This document shows, piece by piece, positions 51,768 through 60,996 of a stretch of DNA of 64,000 bases (its first letter is position 1; each line of letters starts with the position of its first letter). The stretch is from contig JAHBVO010000001.1 in assembly GCA_019637435.1 (NCBI GenBank), positions 1,736,001-1,800,000 on the forward strand. Direction: 5' to 3'. The translations under genes were made by a program, and so were the position numbers. Source of the stretch: Candidatus Obscuribacterales bacterium. GTDB lineage: Bacteria; Cyanobacteriota; Vampirovibrionia; Obscuribacterales; Obscuribacteraceae. The notes under the pieces are model-generated. The model was not told where the DNA came from and did not search any database. It saw only the letters and a program-made list of their open reading frames with translations.

Positions 51768-53108
51768 TTGTTGACTTCCTTGACGCAAATATTTAAACCG
51801 GCGCCGCCTATCGAGCGTTTGCCGGAGGGGCAGATTGATTCTGCCTACAAGCGTTATCGTGCTCAGATGCTGACGACTATTTTCGTCGGATACGCGGGCT
51901 ACTACCTGGTTCGTTCAAACATAAACATCGCGAAGCCTTATCTCATAAGTGAGCTGGGCTTGACCAAAGGGGATGTCGGATTACTGGCTTCTGCTTTGAC
52001 AATCGCTTACGGTCTAAGCAAATTTTTGATGGGTAATGTGTCGGACCGATCCAATCCGAGATACTTTCTTGCTACCGGACTCATTCTTGCGGGACTGGTG
52101 AACTTGTTTTTTGGTTACTTGCCGAGTCTGTTCTTGATGGTGGTGTTCTGGTCGTTGAACGGTTGGTTTCAAGGCATGGGTTGGCCTCCCTGTGGTCGAA
52201 CCATGGTTCATTGGTTTTCCGATCGCGAGCGCGGCACCAAAATGGCGATCTGGAACTTGGCTCACAATGTAGGCGGCATGCTCGCCTTCAACATTGCGAG
52301 CTACTCGCTACTGTGTTTCTCATCGTGGAAAAGCGCATTTTTTGTGCCTGCAATTTTCGCGATTGCTACAGGTTTTCTCGTCTTGATTTTTCTGCGCGAT
52401 ACTCCTCAATCGGTTGGATTGCCTCCTATTGAAGAGTTCAAAAACGATTATCCAGCTACCGCAGTGGATGACCGAGAGCGGGAGCTGAGTTCAAAAGAAA
52501 TTTTCTTCAGTTACGTTTTGAACAACAAGTTCTTATGGATTTTTGCCTTTGCAAATGTGATGGTCTACATCGTCCGGTACGGAGTTGTTAATTGGGCTCC
52601 GACGTACTTGACCGAAGTGAAGGGCTATTCCATCACCGATTCTGCGTGGCAGTCGACGTTGTACGAGTTTGCCGGTATTCCCGGAATGCTTTTCTCCGGA
52701 TGGGCTAGCGATAAAATTTTTCACGGCAGGCGCTCACCGATCATGGTGATTTCGATGGCGCTGGTGGTGGCAGCAGTATTTTTGTACTGGTTCAATCCGA
52801 AAGGAAACTACCTTGTCGACTCAGTTGCTTTGATCGCGATCGGTTTTTTAATTTACGGACCGGTAATGTTGATTGGAGTCGCGGCACTGGATTTGGTGCC
52901 GAAGAAGGCGGTCGGAACTGCAGCCGGTTTAACCGGTCTCTTCGGCTATTTTGGTGCAACGCTTGCGGAACTGGGAATCGGTTTGATCGTTCACCATTAC
53001 GGTTGGGATATGGGCTTTACATTCATCGTCGTAGCAGCTGCGTTGGCGATCTTGTTGCTATCTCTCACCTGGAATGTTCATGACCGCAGGCAAGCTGATC
53101 ACGTTTGA
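51768..53108 (+). CDS. GlpT/UhpT-family organophosphate antiporter
   Basis: 446-residue MFS transporter of the organophosphate:phosphate antiporter family. Twelve membrane segments; family hallmarks include YAGYYLVRSNINIAKPYL near the N-terminus, the motif GNVSDRSNPRYF between helices 2 and 3, WFQGMGWPPCGR in helix 4-5 and YEFAGIPGMLFSGWASDKIF in the second half. It imports a sugar phosphate such as glycerol-3-phosphate in exchange for phosphate, but could be a UhpC-type sensor. Start is a TTG. Confidence 0.88.
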   Translation: MLTSLTQIFKPAPPIERLPEGQIDSAYKRYRAQMLTTIFVGYAGYYLVRSNINIAKPYLISELGLTKGDVGLLASALTIAYGLSKFLMGNVSDRSNPRYFLATGLILAGLVNLFFGYLPSLFLMVVFWSLNGWFQGMGWPPCGRTMVHWFSDRERGTKMAIWNLAHNVGGMLAFNIASYSLLCFSSWKSAFFVPAIFAIATGFLVLIFLRDTPQSVGLPPIEEFKNDYPATAVDDRERELSSKEIFFSYVLNNKFLWIFAFANVMVYIVRYGVVNWAPTYLTEVKGYSITDSAWQSTLYEFAGIPGMLFSGWASDKIFHGRRSPIMVISMALVVAAVFLYWFNPKGNYLVDSVALIAIGFLIYGPVMLIGVAALDLVPKKAVGTAAGLTGLFGYFGATLAELGIGLIVHHYGWDMGFTFIVVAAALAILLLSLTWNVHDRRQADHV

Positions 53109-53114
53109 GCCTGC

Positions 53115-53867
53115 TTATTTATCGAACTCAAAAAGAACGTCGACACCAGTTTTACGCATCTTTTTCGCGTCGCCGACAATAATGCGTGTTACTGATTTCG
53201 TCTGTGTCAAACCGGACGGCACATCAAATTCGGCAGTTGGAACCGGCACGTAAGAAATTTTGCTGGTTGATAGAAACACTCGTCGTTGACCTTCCTCGCT
53301 CAGCTGTGTCATCCAATCTTTCCCGGTCAAGTAGGTTTTGAGGCCAATCGGAATATTGCCGGACGTTGGTAGCTTGTAGGCGTAGTACAAAAACTGCTCT
53401 GCCTGCGGCGCTGCATAATTTTTGCGATCCATAGTCTGGTAAGTGGTGGTGCCTTGTTGAATTTGTGTTATAGGGAAGTTGTTTATTTTCCTGGTCGTAA
53501 TCTTTCCGCCTTTTGGAATTATTCGTTCCTTCTGGAGCAGAACCATATTTGAAAAAAGACCTTGCTCACAGAATTCTTTTAAGCTTTGACTCGCGATCAG
53601 CCGGTCGTCCAGCCGGAAAGTATTAACATCCCACGTCGGCGCTTTTAAAATGACGCTAAAATGGAATTTTCCAAGCCCGTCCATGCGCACCGCAGTTGGT
53701 GTCAGCATCAACTTTGTTTTTCCGAGATAAACATGTTCTTGTTCGAGCACAAGAGCTTTAACTGTGCTCGGTGTTTTAGCTGATGCTTCGCTATGAGCAA
53801 TCGGAATAGTCGTTGCGGCAACTAAACAGCACAATGCAGATGTGATCTTAGCCTTTGAGATGTTCAA
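53115..53867 (-). CDS. Exported protein, paralogue of the one at 32.3 kb
   Basis: 250 residues from a TTG. Signal peptide at 10-30. It matches the protein at 32320-33099 at several ordered places: LGKTKLMLTPTAVRMD, KAPTWDVNTF, then a late VPVPTAEFDVPSGL. The mature part is beta-rich and basic near the end. Function unknown. It converges with the transporter gene six bases away. Confidence 0.7.
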   Translation of the reverse strand: MNISKAKITSALCCLVAATTIPIAHSEASAKTPSTVKALVLEQEHVYLGKTKLMLTPTAVRMDGLGKFHFSVILKAPTWDVNTFRLDDRLIASQSLKEFCEQGLFSNMVLLQKERIIPKGGKITTRKINNFPITQIQQGTTTYQTMDRKNYAAPQAEQFLYYAYKLPTSGNIPIGLKTYLTGKDWMTQLSEEGQRRVFLSTSKISYVPVPTAEFDVPSGLTQTKSVTRIIVGDAKKMRKTGVDVLFEFDK

Positions 53868-53994
53868 ACTTAAACCGATTCAAATTAGGTGCTGGGATAT
53901 CGGTTGGTCCGCGATATCCTCATCATACCTGAAATCTGGAAACCTGCATCTTTTATCGGTAGTTGTGCTGTGAATAGTGGAAGCTTGCTTTGGG

Positions 53995-56900
53995 TTAATT
54001 TAGTGGCCGTTCGGGCTTTCTGTTGCATACTATCGGATACAAACTCGGCAAAACAACGAGCGTTAGAAGGGTTGATGATACAAGACCAGCAATCACCACT
54101 GTGGCTAGTGGGCGCTGAACTTCGGCGCCGACCGACGTCGCGATTGCCATTGGAACGAAACCCAGAGAAGCAACCAGAGCGGTCATCAACACTGGTCTGA
54201 GGCGCTGTTTTGCCGCGATCATAGCCGCTGCCCGCGGTTGTATCCTCATATCGTGTTCGAGATGGCGGATCGTGGAAACCAGCACAACCCCATTGAGTAC
54301 GGCTACGCCGAATAGAGCGATAAATCCAACTCCTGCGGTTACCGATAGTGCCATGTTCCGCACGTAGAGTGCGACTATACCGCCTGAAAATGCAAGGGGA
54401 ATATTCAAGAAAATTAGAAATCCGGGTTTCCAGTCGTTGTATAAACCGAAGAGCAAGATAAAGATGAGCAAGAGGGAGAGTGGAACTAACAAGGCTAGGC
54501 GCTCCTGGGCGATGCGCATGTTTTCGAACTGCCCACCCCATTCGATGTGGTAGCCGGCTGGAAGGCGAACATCTCTACCCACGGCTTTCATTGCCTCGTT
54601 CACGAAACCTCCGAGGTCACGCCCGCGTACATTGAGCTGCACGGTAAAGGTCCGATCTCCCTGAAAATGAGCTATCTGGGCTGGCGCCATTTCTCTGCGA
54701 ACATCTGAAATTTGACTCAGCGGTATCAATTCACCACTTGCTGTTGCGACAGGTAGTGAGCCAATATCCTCGGCTCTCTTTACGCTATCTGGAGCAAAGC
54801 GGACAGCAAGCGGATAACGCGGCTTGCCTTCGTATATGGTACCGACGACCTTGCCTTCGATGGCGGCTGATACCGTATTCAGTGCATCCAAGCTGCTTAT
54901 GCCGTAGGATGCAAGAGCTGGTTCCTTGAGTTTTGCTGTTACAATCGGAAGACCCGATGTCTGTTCCAATTTTAAGTCCCTACAGCCAGTGACTTTGCGA
55001 ACTGAGACGGCAATCTGATTCCCGATCTTTCGCAGGAGTTCCAGATCGCTGCCAAACACGCGGATGGTTACATCGCTCTTGGCACCGGCGATAAGCTCAT
55101 TCATGCGCTGCTCGATAGGTTGTGACATTGAGAAGATCAAGCCTGGAACGCTGTCTGTCAGCTCCTTTTCTAGCTGCTCTTCTATATCTTTCTGGGTCGT
55201 TCCAGTTTCCCATTGTGACGGTGGTTTGAAGACAATAAACACATCGGTCTCGTCCGGACCCATTGGATCGAAGGCGATCTCTGAATGACCGGTTCTCGAT
55301 ACTATTCGCTCGACATTCTTATTTCTTTTAACGACCTGCTCTATTAGCGTGGTTTGCTCTTTTGCCGTAATGAGAGAACCGGAAACCGGCCGATTGACCG
55401 TGAGCACTATTGAACCTTCCTTCAAGACCGGCATGAATTCAGTGCCGAGCATCGGAACTGCTAGTAGGCTGCTGGCGAATATGAGTAAAGCCGCACCAGC
55501 TGTTAGGAACGGATGGCTTGCTGCCAGTAATAGAATCCGGTGGTACGGCCTTTTCAGCATGCTCATGAACAGACTGTCCTTTTCCTGAACATGGCGTTCA
55601 AGAACGAAATAACAGAGTGTGGGAGTTATGAATAATGCGACGAATAACGCGGTGATCAAGCCGAAGATGACAGTTAGAGCCATTGGGTGGAAGGTCTTTC
55701 CTGATACTCCGGGTAAGCCCAAAATTGGTAAGTATACGACTGTTATGATCAGCACCGCAGTTAGTACCGGTGCTGCTATTTCGGCCGCGGCGGTTTTGAC
55801 AATTGCCAGTCGCTGGTTGTCCGGTAACTCACTTGCGGGAGCATTGTTTCTCTCTACTTTGTTAACGTCCTTTACGTCGGATTGAGCAGGTATACCGGCT
55901 TTTGCGTGGGCCAGGCGACGCATTATGTTTTCAACCATAACCACGGAACCGTCGATCAAAATTCCGAAGTCTATGGCTCCCAGCGAGAGCAAATTACCTG
56001 GAATTTTGCTCAGGTTGAGAAACAATAGAGAACCCGCCATTGCCAGCGGAATCGAGATGGCCGATATCAGGCCTCCGCGAAGACTTCCCAATACGACGAG
56101 GAGAACAATTACAACCAGAACTGCTCCGTGCTGCAGATTATCTTTGACTGTTTCCATCGTGAGCTCGATGAGATCGCCGCGATCGTAGAACGTTTTAATA
56201 GACACATTTGTCGGTAAAGTCTTTTCTAACGACTTTATTTTGGTGTTGATTCGATCGACGAGTTGTTTCGAGTTTTCACCTTTTCTCATTATGATGATAC
56301 CAATGACGGTTTCACCATTTGCATCAGCTGTGACAATGCTTTGCGGCAGCGAATGTCCGATCACGACGCTTCCGACGTCACGAACACGAAGAGCTCCATT
56401 GGTAGACCGGCGAATGACGACGTTTTCGATGTCGGTTGTATTGCGCAAGAGACCGTCGGCACGCAGGAGAATTTGATCGCTATTTTCAACTATGTATCCG
56501 CCGCCGGCATTCGAGTTAGTCCTGGTTAGAGCGTTAAACACCTCCGTGATCGTACAAGCGTAACCATGCAATTTTTCCGGGTGCAGCCAGACTTGAAACT
56601 CTTTGGCTTCACCGCCCATGGATTGAACCTCGTCAGCACCCGCGACTGTTTTCAATGCTGGAATGATTTGCCAATCCAGGATATCTCGCAGTTGCATCAA
56701 CGAGTAACCCGGACCTTTGACTTCAAATTGATAGACTTCGCCCAGTCCGGTAGCAATCGGACCGAGCATCAATTTTACTTCGACCGTCTGCGGCATTTGT
56801 TGTTCCGCATTCTTCAGGCGCTCGTTCACTTGTTGGCGGGCCCAGTAGATATCGGTATCGTCGTCGAAAACCGCGGTCACTTGCGATAAGGCGTACTTCG

Positions 56901-57165
56901 AAATTGACCGCTGCAACTTCAATCTCGGCATGCCCTGCAATGCCAGTTCTATAGGGTAGGTAATATATTGTTCAACCTCTGATGGTGCTAAACCGCGGGC
57001 GGTGGCAGTCACGGTTACTTGTATATTTGATATGTCCGGCACTGCGTCAACGCTCAACTCTCTAAATGCCCAGAGCCCAGCGGCAAAGAAGAAGAGTGTC
57101 CCGAAGAGGACCAAGACACGCTTTTCGAGCGCGAATTTCACCGAGCGTTCTAGAATGCCGTCCAT
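53995..57165 (-). CDS. Heavy-metal efflux RND transporter (CusA/CzcA family)
   Basis: 1056-residue inner-membrane pump that moves heavy-metal ions out through a tripartite channel using protons. The HME-RND signature GAIDFGILIDGSVVMVENI is in the fourth span region, with the expected proton-relay Asp. Two porter domains lie between spans 1-2 and 7-8; twelve membrane segments are visible. The ATG at 57165 overlaps the last base of the upstream membrane-fusion gene's stop (TGATG) and has GGAGG upstream. No outer-membrane channel gene follows. Confidence 0.93.
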   Translation of the reverse strand: MDGILERSVKFALEKRVLVLFGTLFFFAAGLWAFRELSVDAVPDISNIQVTVTATARGLAPSEVEQYITYPIELALQGMPRLKLQRSISKYALSQVTAVFDDDTDIYWARQQVNERLKNAEQQMPQTVEVKLMLGPIATGLGEVYQFEVKGPGYSLMQLRDILDWQIIPALKTVAGADEVQSMGGEAKEFQVWLHPEKLHGYACTITEVFNALTRTNSNAGGGYIVENSDQILLRADGLLRNTTDIENVVIRRSTNGALRVRDVGSVVIGHSLPQSIVTADANGETVIGIIIMRKGENSKQLVDRINTKIKSLEKTLPTNVSIKTFYDRGDLIELTMETVKDNLQHGAVLVVIVLLVVLGSLRGGLISAISIPLAMAGSLLFLNLSKIPGNLLSLGAIDFGILIDGSVVMVENIMRRLAHAKAGIPAQSDVKDVNKVERNNAPASELPDNQRLAIVKTAAAEIAAPVLTAVLIITVVYLPILGLPGVSGKTFHPMALTVIFGLITALFVALFITPTLCYFVLERHVQEKDSLFMSMLKRPYHRILLLAASHPFLTAGAALLIFASSLLAVPMLGTEFMPVLKEGSIVLTVNRPVSGSLITAKEQTTLIEQVVKRNKNVERIVSRTGHSEIAFDPMGPDETDVFIVFKPPSQWETGTTQKDIEEQLEKELTDSVPGLIFSMSQPIEQRMNELIAGAKSDVTIRVFGSDLELLRKIGNQIAVSVRKVTGCRDLKLEQTSGLPIVTAKLKEPALASYGISSLDALNTVSAAIEGKVVGTIYEGKPRYPLAVRFAPDSVKRAEDIGSLPVATASGELIPLSQISDVRREMAPAQIAHFQGDRTFTVQLNVRGRDLGGFVNEAMKAVGRDVRLPAGYHIEWGGQFENMRIAQERLALLVPLSLLLIFILLFGLYNDWKPGFLIFLNIPLAFSGGIVALYVRNMALSVTAGVGFIALFGVAVLNGVVLVSTIRHLEHDMRIQPRAAAMIAAKQRLRPVLMTALVASLGFVPMAIATSVGAEVQRPLATVVIAGLVSSTLLTLVVLPSLYPIVCNRKPERPLN

Positions 57166-58511
57166 CACTTATCGCCTCCGACAAGCGCTTTGACTGCTTC
57201 TGTTTTCAACACGAAAGCGCCACCGGAGACAACGTGATCGCCGAGTTTCAAGTCCCCTTTGACTAATGTCCTCTCCCCGACTGTGGAAATCCTTTGTACG
57301 TCGGTTTTCTCGAAGTAGTTGTCGGCACGTGCGACAAAAACATAATCTTTGCCTTCAATGTTTTGAATAGCGGACGTATCAACAATTAGTCCGCTCTCGC
57401 CAGGTCTCTGAGTGTGGACTTTGGCAATAACCATCATGCCGGGTTTCAGCAGACCGCTGCGATTTTGAATCTGGGTTCGCACCAAAACTGAGTGACTGTT
57501 CGGATCGAAATTTTCACCCAAGCGTGTGATCTGTCCGTCGAAAGTCATTCCGGGTGCAACTTCCGACGTAAATTTCACCGGGGTACCAATTTTGAGCTTC
57601 GAGACTTCCAATTGCGGTACTTCAAGCATGACCCAGACTGTGTTGAGATCGGCAATGCAGATTAGCGAGTTATGTTGTGCCTGGGTCGTACGTGGCGTCA
57701 TTGTAGTAGATATGGGGCTGACACCCTGACCGGCTATTACATTACGTTCGACGACAGTCCCGGATCTGGGACTGTAAAGCGGCAATTCTGTTGTAATTTC
57801 GTCCGGTGTCTTGCTAGGACTACTGATTCCCAGCGCAGCCAGTCGCACTTTGGCTGCGCTCAACTGCGCCTTGGCTGCGTTGCCCGCGGCTTCCGATGCG
57901 ACTAGTTCTGCACTTGTCGAAGCGACTTTCTCTTGGGCGATCTCCACATCGCGCTTTGCGGAAATGCCCTCATCAACCAGACCTTCCAGGCGCTTTTGGT
58001 TTTTAATCGATAAATCGAGCCGGGTTTTGATCAAGCGTGTTGCGGCTTCAACTTCCTGCAATTTAGATAATGCATGATAGTAGTTTGCCTGCGCTTCTGC
58101 GACGTCAGGGCTAGTGACGTACATGAGAATCTGACCCTTTCTTACAGTGTCGCCTACGTCAACGAGAACCCGGCTGACTACGCCATTCATTTGCGGCGAA
58201 ACGATGCCAATGTCGTCCGATGGCGCCTGGACGATTGATGAGAAATCGAGGTCTTGCGATAGATGGCTCATCTCCACGGGAGACGTCTTTATCTGCGCGA
58301 AATCAATCTGTTGTTGGGTCAGGTGGAGTACCCCTGGGGTGGAAACCGTCGCGGCGCTCCTCGACGCTCCTCCCGCGGAGCTGAATGTTTTCGTTGCTGA
58401 TTCCGGCGATGCTTTATTTGCGCCTGCAAAAGTCGGGACGGTCGAATGCCTGTCACAACCGGCGGAAAATACCACGGCAAGCGCCGCTAGCAAGAACCTG
58501 GTTCTTGTCAT
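57165..58511 (-). CDS. Membrane-fusion lipoprotein of the metal pump (CusB/CzcB-like)
   Basis: 448-residue periplasmic adaptor. The signal ends in VVFSAGC with lipidated C19. A barrel-sandwich/lipoyl region (MNGVVSRVLVDVGDTVRKGQ), a long alpha-hairpin coiled coil (ALSKLQEVEAATRLIKTRL ... AEAQ), and beta-barrel regions follow. The second lipoyl half contains PRSGTVVERNVIAGQGV. It couples the pump to an outer channel. I start at 58511; a codon six residues earlier is possible. Confidence 0.9.
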   Translation of the reverse strand: MTRTRFLLAALAVVFSAGCDRHSTVPTFAGANKASPESATKTFSSAGGASRSAATVSTPGVLHLTQQQIDFAQIKTSPVEMSHLSQDLDFSSIVQAPSDDIGIVSPQMNGVVSRVLVDVGDTVRKGQILMYVTSPDVAEAQANYYHALSKLQEVEAATRLIKTRLDLSIKNQKRLEGLVDEGISAKRDVEIAQEKVASTSAELVASEAAGNAAKAQLSAAKVRLAALGISSPSKTPDEITTELPLYSPRSGTVVERNVIAGQGVSPISTTMTPRTTQAQHNSLICIADLNTVWVMLEVPQLEVSKLKIGTPVKFTSEVAPGMTFDGQITRLGENFDPNSHSVLVRTQIQNRSGLLKPGMMVIAKVHTQRPGESGLIVDTSAIQNIEGKDYVFVARADNYFEKTDVQRISTVGERTLVKGDLKLGDHVVSGGAFVLKTEAVKALVGGDK

Positions 58512-58619
58512 AATTTTTATTCCAATCATAGAAGTTTTGGCGGAAATCGAAACAGTCGAAATTGAAACCCGTTGTGCCAGGTATGCTCTTTCGCGGTTTC
58601 GAAGAAGGGCGATTGGTTT

Positions 58620-59030
58620 TTAAATCAATAGTGCGCGTTTCAAAATATATAGCGGCGGTGATGCGCTTAGAATCTTGCGATGGCTGGTAAACAGCCTCTT
58701 CGGAATGAGATCACGAAGTGCGAGCGCTGCCGTCAAGATTTGATGAACGATTAATAGGGTAACGGTCTGGAGCATTGCAACCGAGCCCGAAGGGTCTTCG
58801 GCAGAGGACTCCACTAAGGGACTGTGAAAGTGTGGACTGACGCGGCAAGGAATGCTGCCAACCAGGTTTTCAATTGAACGTTCGCATTCGATGAAACTAT
58901 CGCTCAGCAAGCCGCCTGTCGAAAGATCGTGTAGGAACGTATTTGTCCAAACCAACGTGAATATGATCAATGCCGAGAAGAACGATGTCCCTCCCCATAC
59001 GGCGATTTTTGGTGTATGTAATTTCGGCAT
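58620..59030 (-). CDS. Small two-span membrane protein ahead of the metal pump
   Basis: 136 residues from an ATG with AAGGA five bases upstream. Hydrophobic segments at about 10-30 and 88-110; the loop holds two cysteines and several His (CRVSPHFHSP), possibly metal contacts. It precedes the pump genes on the same strand by 108 bases and likely belongs to their operon. Family unknown. Confidence 0.62.
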   Translation of the reverse strand: MPKLHTPKIAVWGGTSFFSALIIFTLVWTNTFLHDLSTGGLLSDSFIECERSIENLVGSIPCRVSPHFHSPLVESSAEDPSGSVAMLQTVTLLIVHQILTAALALRDLIPKRLFTSHRKILSASPPLYILKRALLI

Positions 59031-59104
59031 TTGATCCTTATCGTAGCAAAAGTCCCTGCTGATGAATACTCTAAATAACGAAGTTTCGCTACCATGAAAA
59101 ACAT

Positions 59105-59131
59105 AAGAGCAACGATTCGCTCGTTGCTCTT
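59105..59131 (-). terminator. Terminator of the Hsp20 operon
   Basis: AAGAGCAACGA/TCGTTGCTCTT forms a perfect eleven-base-pair stem around five bases. On the minus strand it is followed by ATGTTTTTC. It separates the chaperone operon from the metal-pump operon. Confidence 0.65.
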
Positions 59132-59158
59132 GCTGTCCAGAGTCGGATGCACTCAAAA

Positions 59159-59833
59159 TTATTGGGTTTGAATTTCCAGTTTTTTGATTGGAGCGGACGC
59201 TAACTGACTTTTGGGTACCGTGATGGTGAGCACTCCGTTTTTCAGCTGTGCGTCTGCTTTTTCCAGATCAACTTTATAGGGAAATTCCATTCGCTGCTCG
59301 AATCGCTGAGTGCAACGCTCCGCCATCTGCTTTTGGGACTGAGCATCGCCTGCATCAGGCGACTCCAATTTCTTCTCCCCAACAAGCGTGAAGCCATTGT
59401 CATTCAAATCGATGTTTAACTCTGACTTTTCGTAGCCAGGGACTTCGACGCGAACTTTCAGAAGGTCGCCCACCTCAGATGTCTCCATTCTTGGACCGGC
59501 GAATGCCAGTTCGCGAGACATCGGAAATGAATGCATATCGTCCCAGAGTGACCCGAATTTCCGCATCATAATTGTAGGAATGAACTCGTCACTCAGAAGC
59601 CAGCCTGTCCAGCGATTACTTGAATCTTGCCGGTCAGGTGAGCGCGTTTCTGTCTGGACTCGACCGCTTTTGCTGTTCTCTTGTATTTTCGACGGTGCTA
59701 TCTCAAGGCTTTTAGCTGAAGCAGGCGCCGTCAACAGGCAAGACGCCGCTGTAAATAACCCAAATGAAACCGCTATCCTCGTGAGCTTCCATCGAAAATT
59801 TGGGGCGGCTATGTTTATCCGAACTCTACTCAT
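59159..59833 (-). CDS. Exported Hsp20-family protein
   Basis: 224 residues. Unlike its two neighbours it begins with a signal peptide (LTRIAVSFGLFTAASCLLTAPASAKS, residues 17-42). A polar linker precedes the alpha-crystallin domain (about 115-222): LLKVRVEVPGYEKSELNIDLNDN, KNGVLTITVPK. The IxI-like tail (KKLEIQ) is present. It appears to be an extracytoplasmic small heat-shock chaperone. Start at 59833 after GGGAGG. Confidence 0.85.
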   Translation of the reverse strand: MSRVRINIAAPNFRWKLTRIAVSFGLFTAASCLLTAPASAKSLEIAPSKIQENSKSGRVQTETRSPDRQDSSNRWTGWLLSDEFIPTIMMRKFGSLWDDMHSFPMSRELAFAGPRMETSEVGDLLKVRVEVPGYEKSELNIDLNDNGFTLVGEKKLESPDAGDAQSQKQMAERCTQRFEQRMEFPYKVDLEKADAQLKNGVLTITVPKSQLASAPIKKLEIQTQ

Positions 59834-59852
59834 AGAACCTCCCGTGACTGGA

Positions 59853-60263
59853 CTAATCAACGCTTACTTCTATTTTTCTGGGTAGTGCACGTTTGCTTTT
59901 CGGAAGGACCAGCTTGAGCACGCCGTTCTTCACTGTAGCTTGAATTCCCTCACGATCTATCTCGTTGGAGAGCGAGAAAACGCGCTTGTAATCGCCGACA
60001 CCATATTCGGTGTATGTTTGCGAAAAACCACTGACTTCAGACTCTTCGACTCGTCCATGGATTGTCAAAATGTTTTGTTCCAGGGTGATATCGATGTTGT
60101 CCTGCTTTACGCCTGGCATGTCTGCGAGAACTACAATTTGTTGGGTTGACTCGTAAATGTCTGCTCTTGGAACAAAGTATCTTCGTTCGGAATTGGTCGG
60201 GCGCTCCAGTTCTGCGTGTGCCGGCGTTTCGGATTTCTTGGTTTCTAACAATGCTGAAGACAT
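59853..60263 (-). CDS. Hsp20-family small heat-shock protein
   Basis: 136-residue ATP-independent holdase. The alpha-crystallin domain covers about 30-125, with VVLADMPGVKQDNIDITLEQN and NGVLKLVLPKSKRA. Cytosolic. Middle gene of three consecutive Hsp20 genes on the same strand; GAGAGGA precedes the ATG. Confidence 0.92.
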   Translation of the reverse strand: MSSALLETKKSETPAHAELERPTNSERRYFVPRADIYESTQQIVVLADMPGVKQDNIDITLEQNILTIHGRVEESEVSGFSQTYTEYGVGDYKRVFSLSNEIDREGIQATVKNGVLKLVLPKSKRALPRKIEVSVD

Positions 60264-60295
60264 AGTTCTGTTTCCTCTCTAAAAAAAACGGTGTG

Positions 60296-60733
60296 TTACT
60301 GAGAACTGACGCTGATTTTTCTCGGTTTATCAGCTTCTGCTCTGGGCAACTTAATTTCCAGAATTCCGTCATTGAAGCGAGCTTTAACCCCGTCACCGTC
60401 CACCGTGAAGGGGAGTTGAAGACTGCGGGTGAAGTGTCCGAAACGACGTTCTTTGCGGGTGCAGGAGTGCTCCTCCTCAAAAGTCTCTTCGTGTCGAGAA
60501 CCTCGAATTGTCACCGTATCGTTTACCAACGAGATGTCTACCTTCTCTGGTTCTACGCCAGGAATTTCAGTTCTAACCACGGCTCCATCTTCGGACGACC
60601 ACACGTTGATAGGTGGGAACTCGGAATAGGATGACTCGTGATTTGTTAGCCAGCGATTTAATTGCATCTCCAATTGTTTCATGTCTCTGAGTGAACGGTA
60701 AACGTCATGTTCAGCCAATCTCTGAAGCAACAT
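60296..60733 (-). CDS. Hsp20-family small heat-shock protein
   Basis: 145 residues. Alpha-crystallin domain at about 35-142, with VVRTEIPGVEPEKVDISLVND and FNDGILEIKLPRAE. First gene of the Hsp20 operon. I start at 60733 because GGGAGG precedes it; nine residues upstream is an alternative. No CIRCE element is visible upstream; the gap to 60996 is A/T-rich. Confidence 0.92.
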   Translation of the reverse strand: MLLQRLAEHDVYRSLRDMKQLEMQLNRWLTNHESSYSEFPPINVWSSEDGAVVRTEIPGVEPEKVDISLVNDTVTIRGSRHEETFEEEHSCTRKERRFGHFTRSLQLPFTVDGDGVKARFNDGILEIKLPRAEADKPRKISVSSQ

Positions 60734-60868
60734 GGATAAGTCCTCCCTTTGGAAAAACATCGCTGTTTAGAAAGAGAGCGCTAAATGATTGAAGTTCGAT
60801 CTCTTTCTCAAGCCAGTGAACAGCAGTTGCTTTGGCTTGTGGCAGCGATTGAAAATGTCACGTTTTTA

Positions 60869-60897
60869 TTTTTATCGAACTTCAGTTTTGAGTCCAA
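60869..60897 (-). promoter_or_regulatory. Possible Hsp20 operon promoter
   Basis: On the minus strand TTGGAC, 17 bases, TAAAAA, about 135 bases before the first Hsp20 start. Weak -10; the region is A/T-rich. Confidence 0.35.
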
Positions 60898-60996
60898 ATT
60901 TTTGCATCATTTTTTAAGAATTTTATGCGGCGAACCGGGCGGGGCCCGATATAACCTCGATCCTCAATATATGCGATGTAGTTTAATCAGGAGTTT

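Noticed and set aside
53885..54541. 218-residue minus-strand frame overlapping the RND pump's 3' end
   Set aside because: It lies in another frame inside the pump gene and is Arg/Ser-rich as expected of a shadow; the pump frame has clear family motifs.
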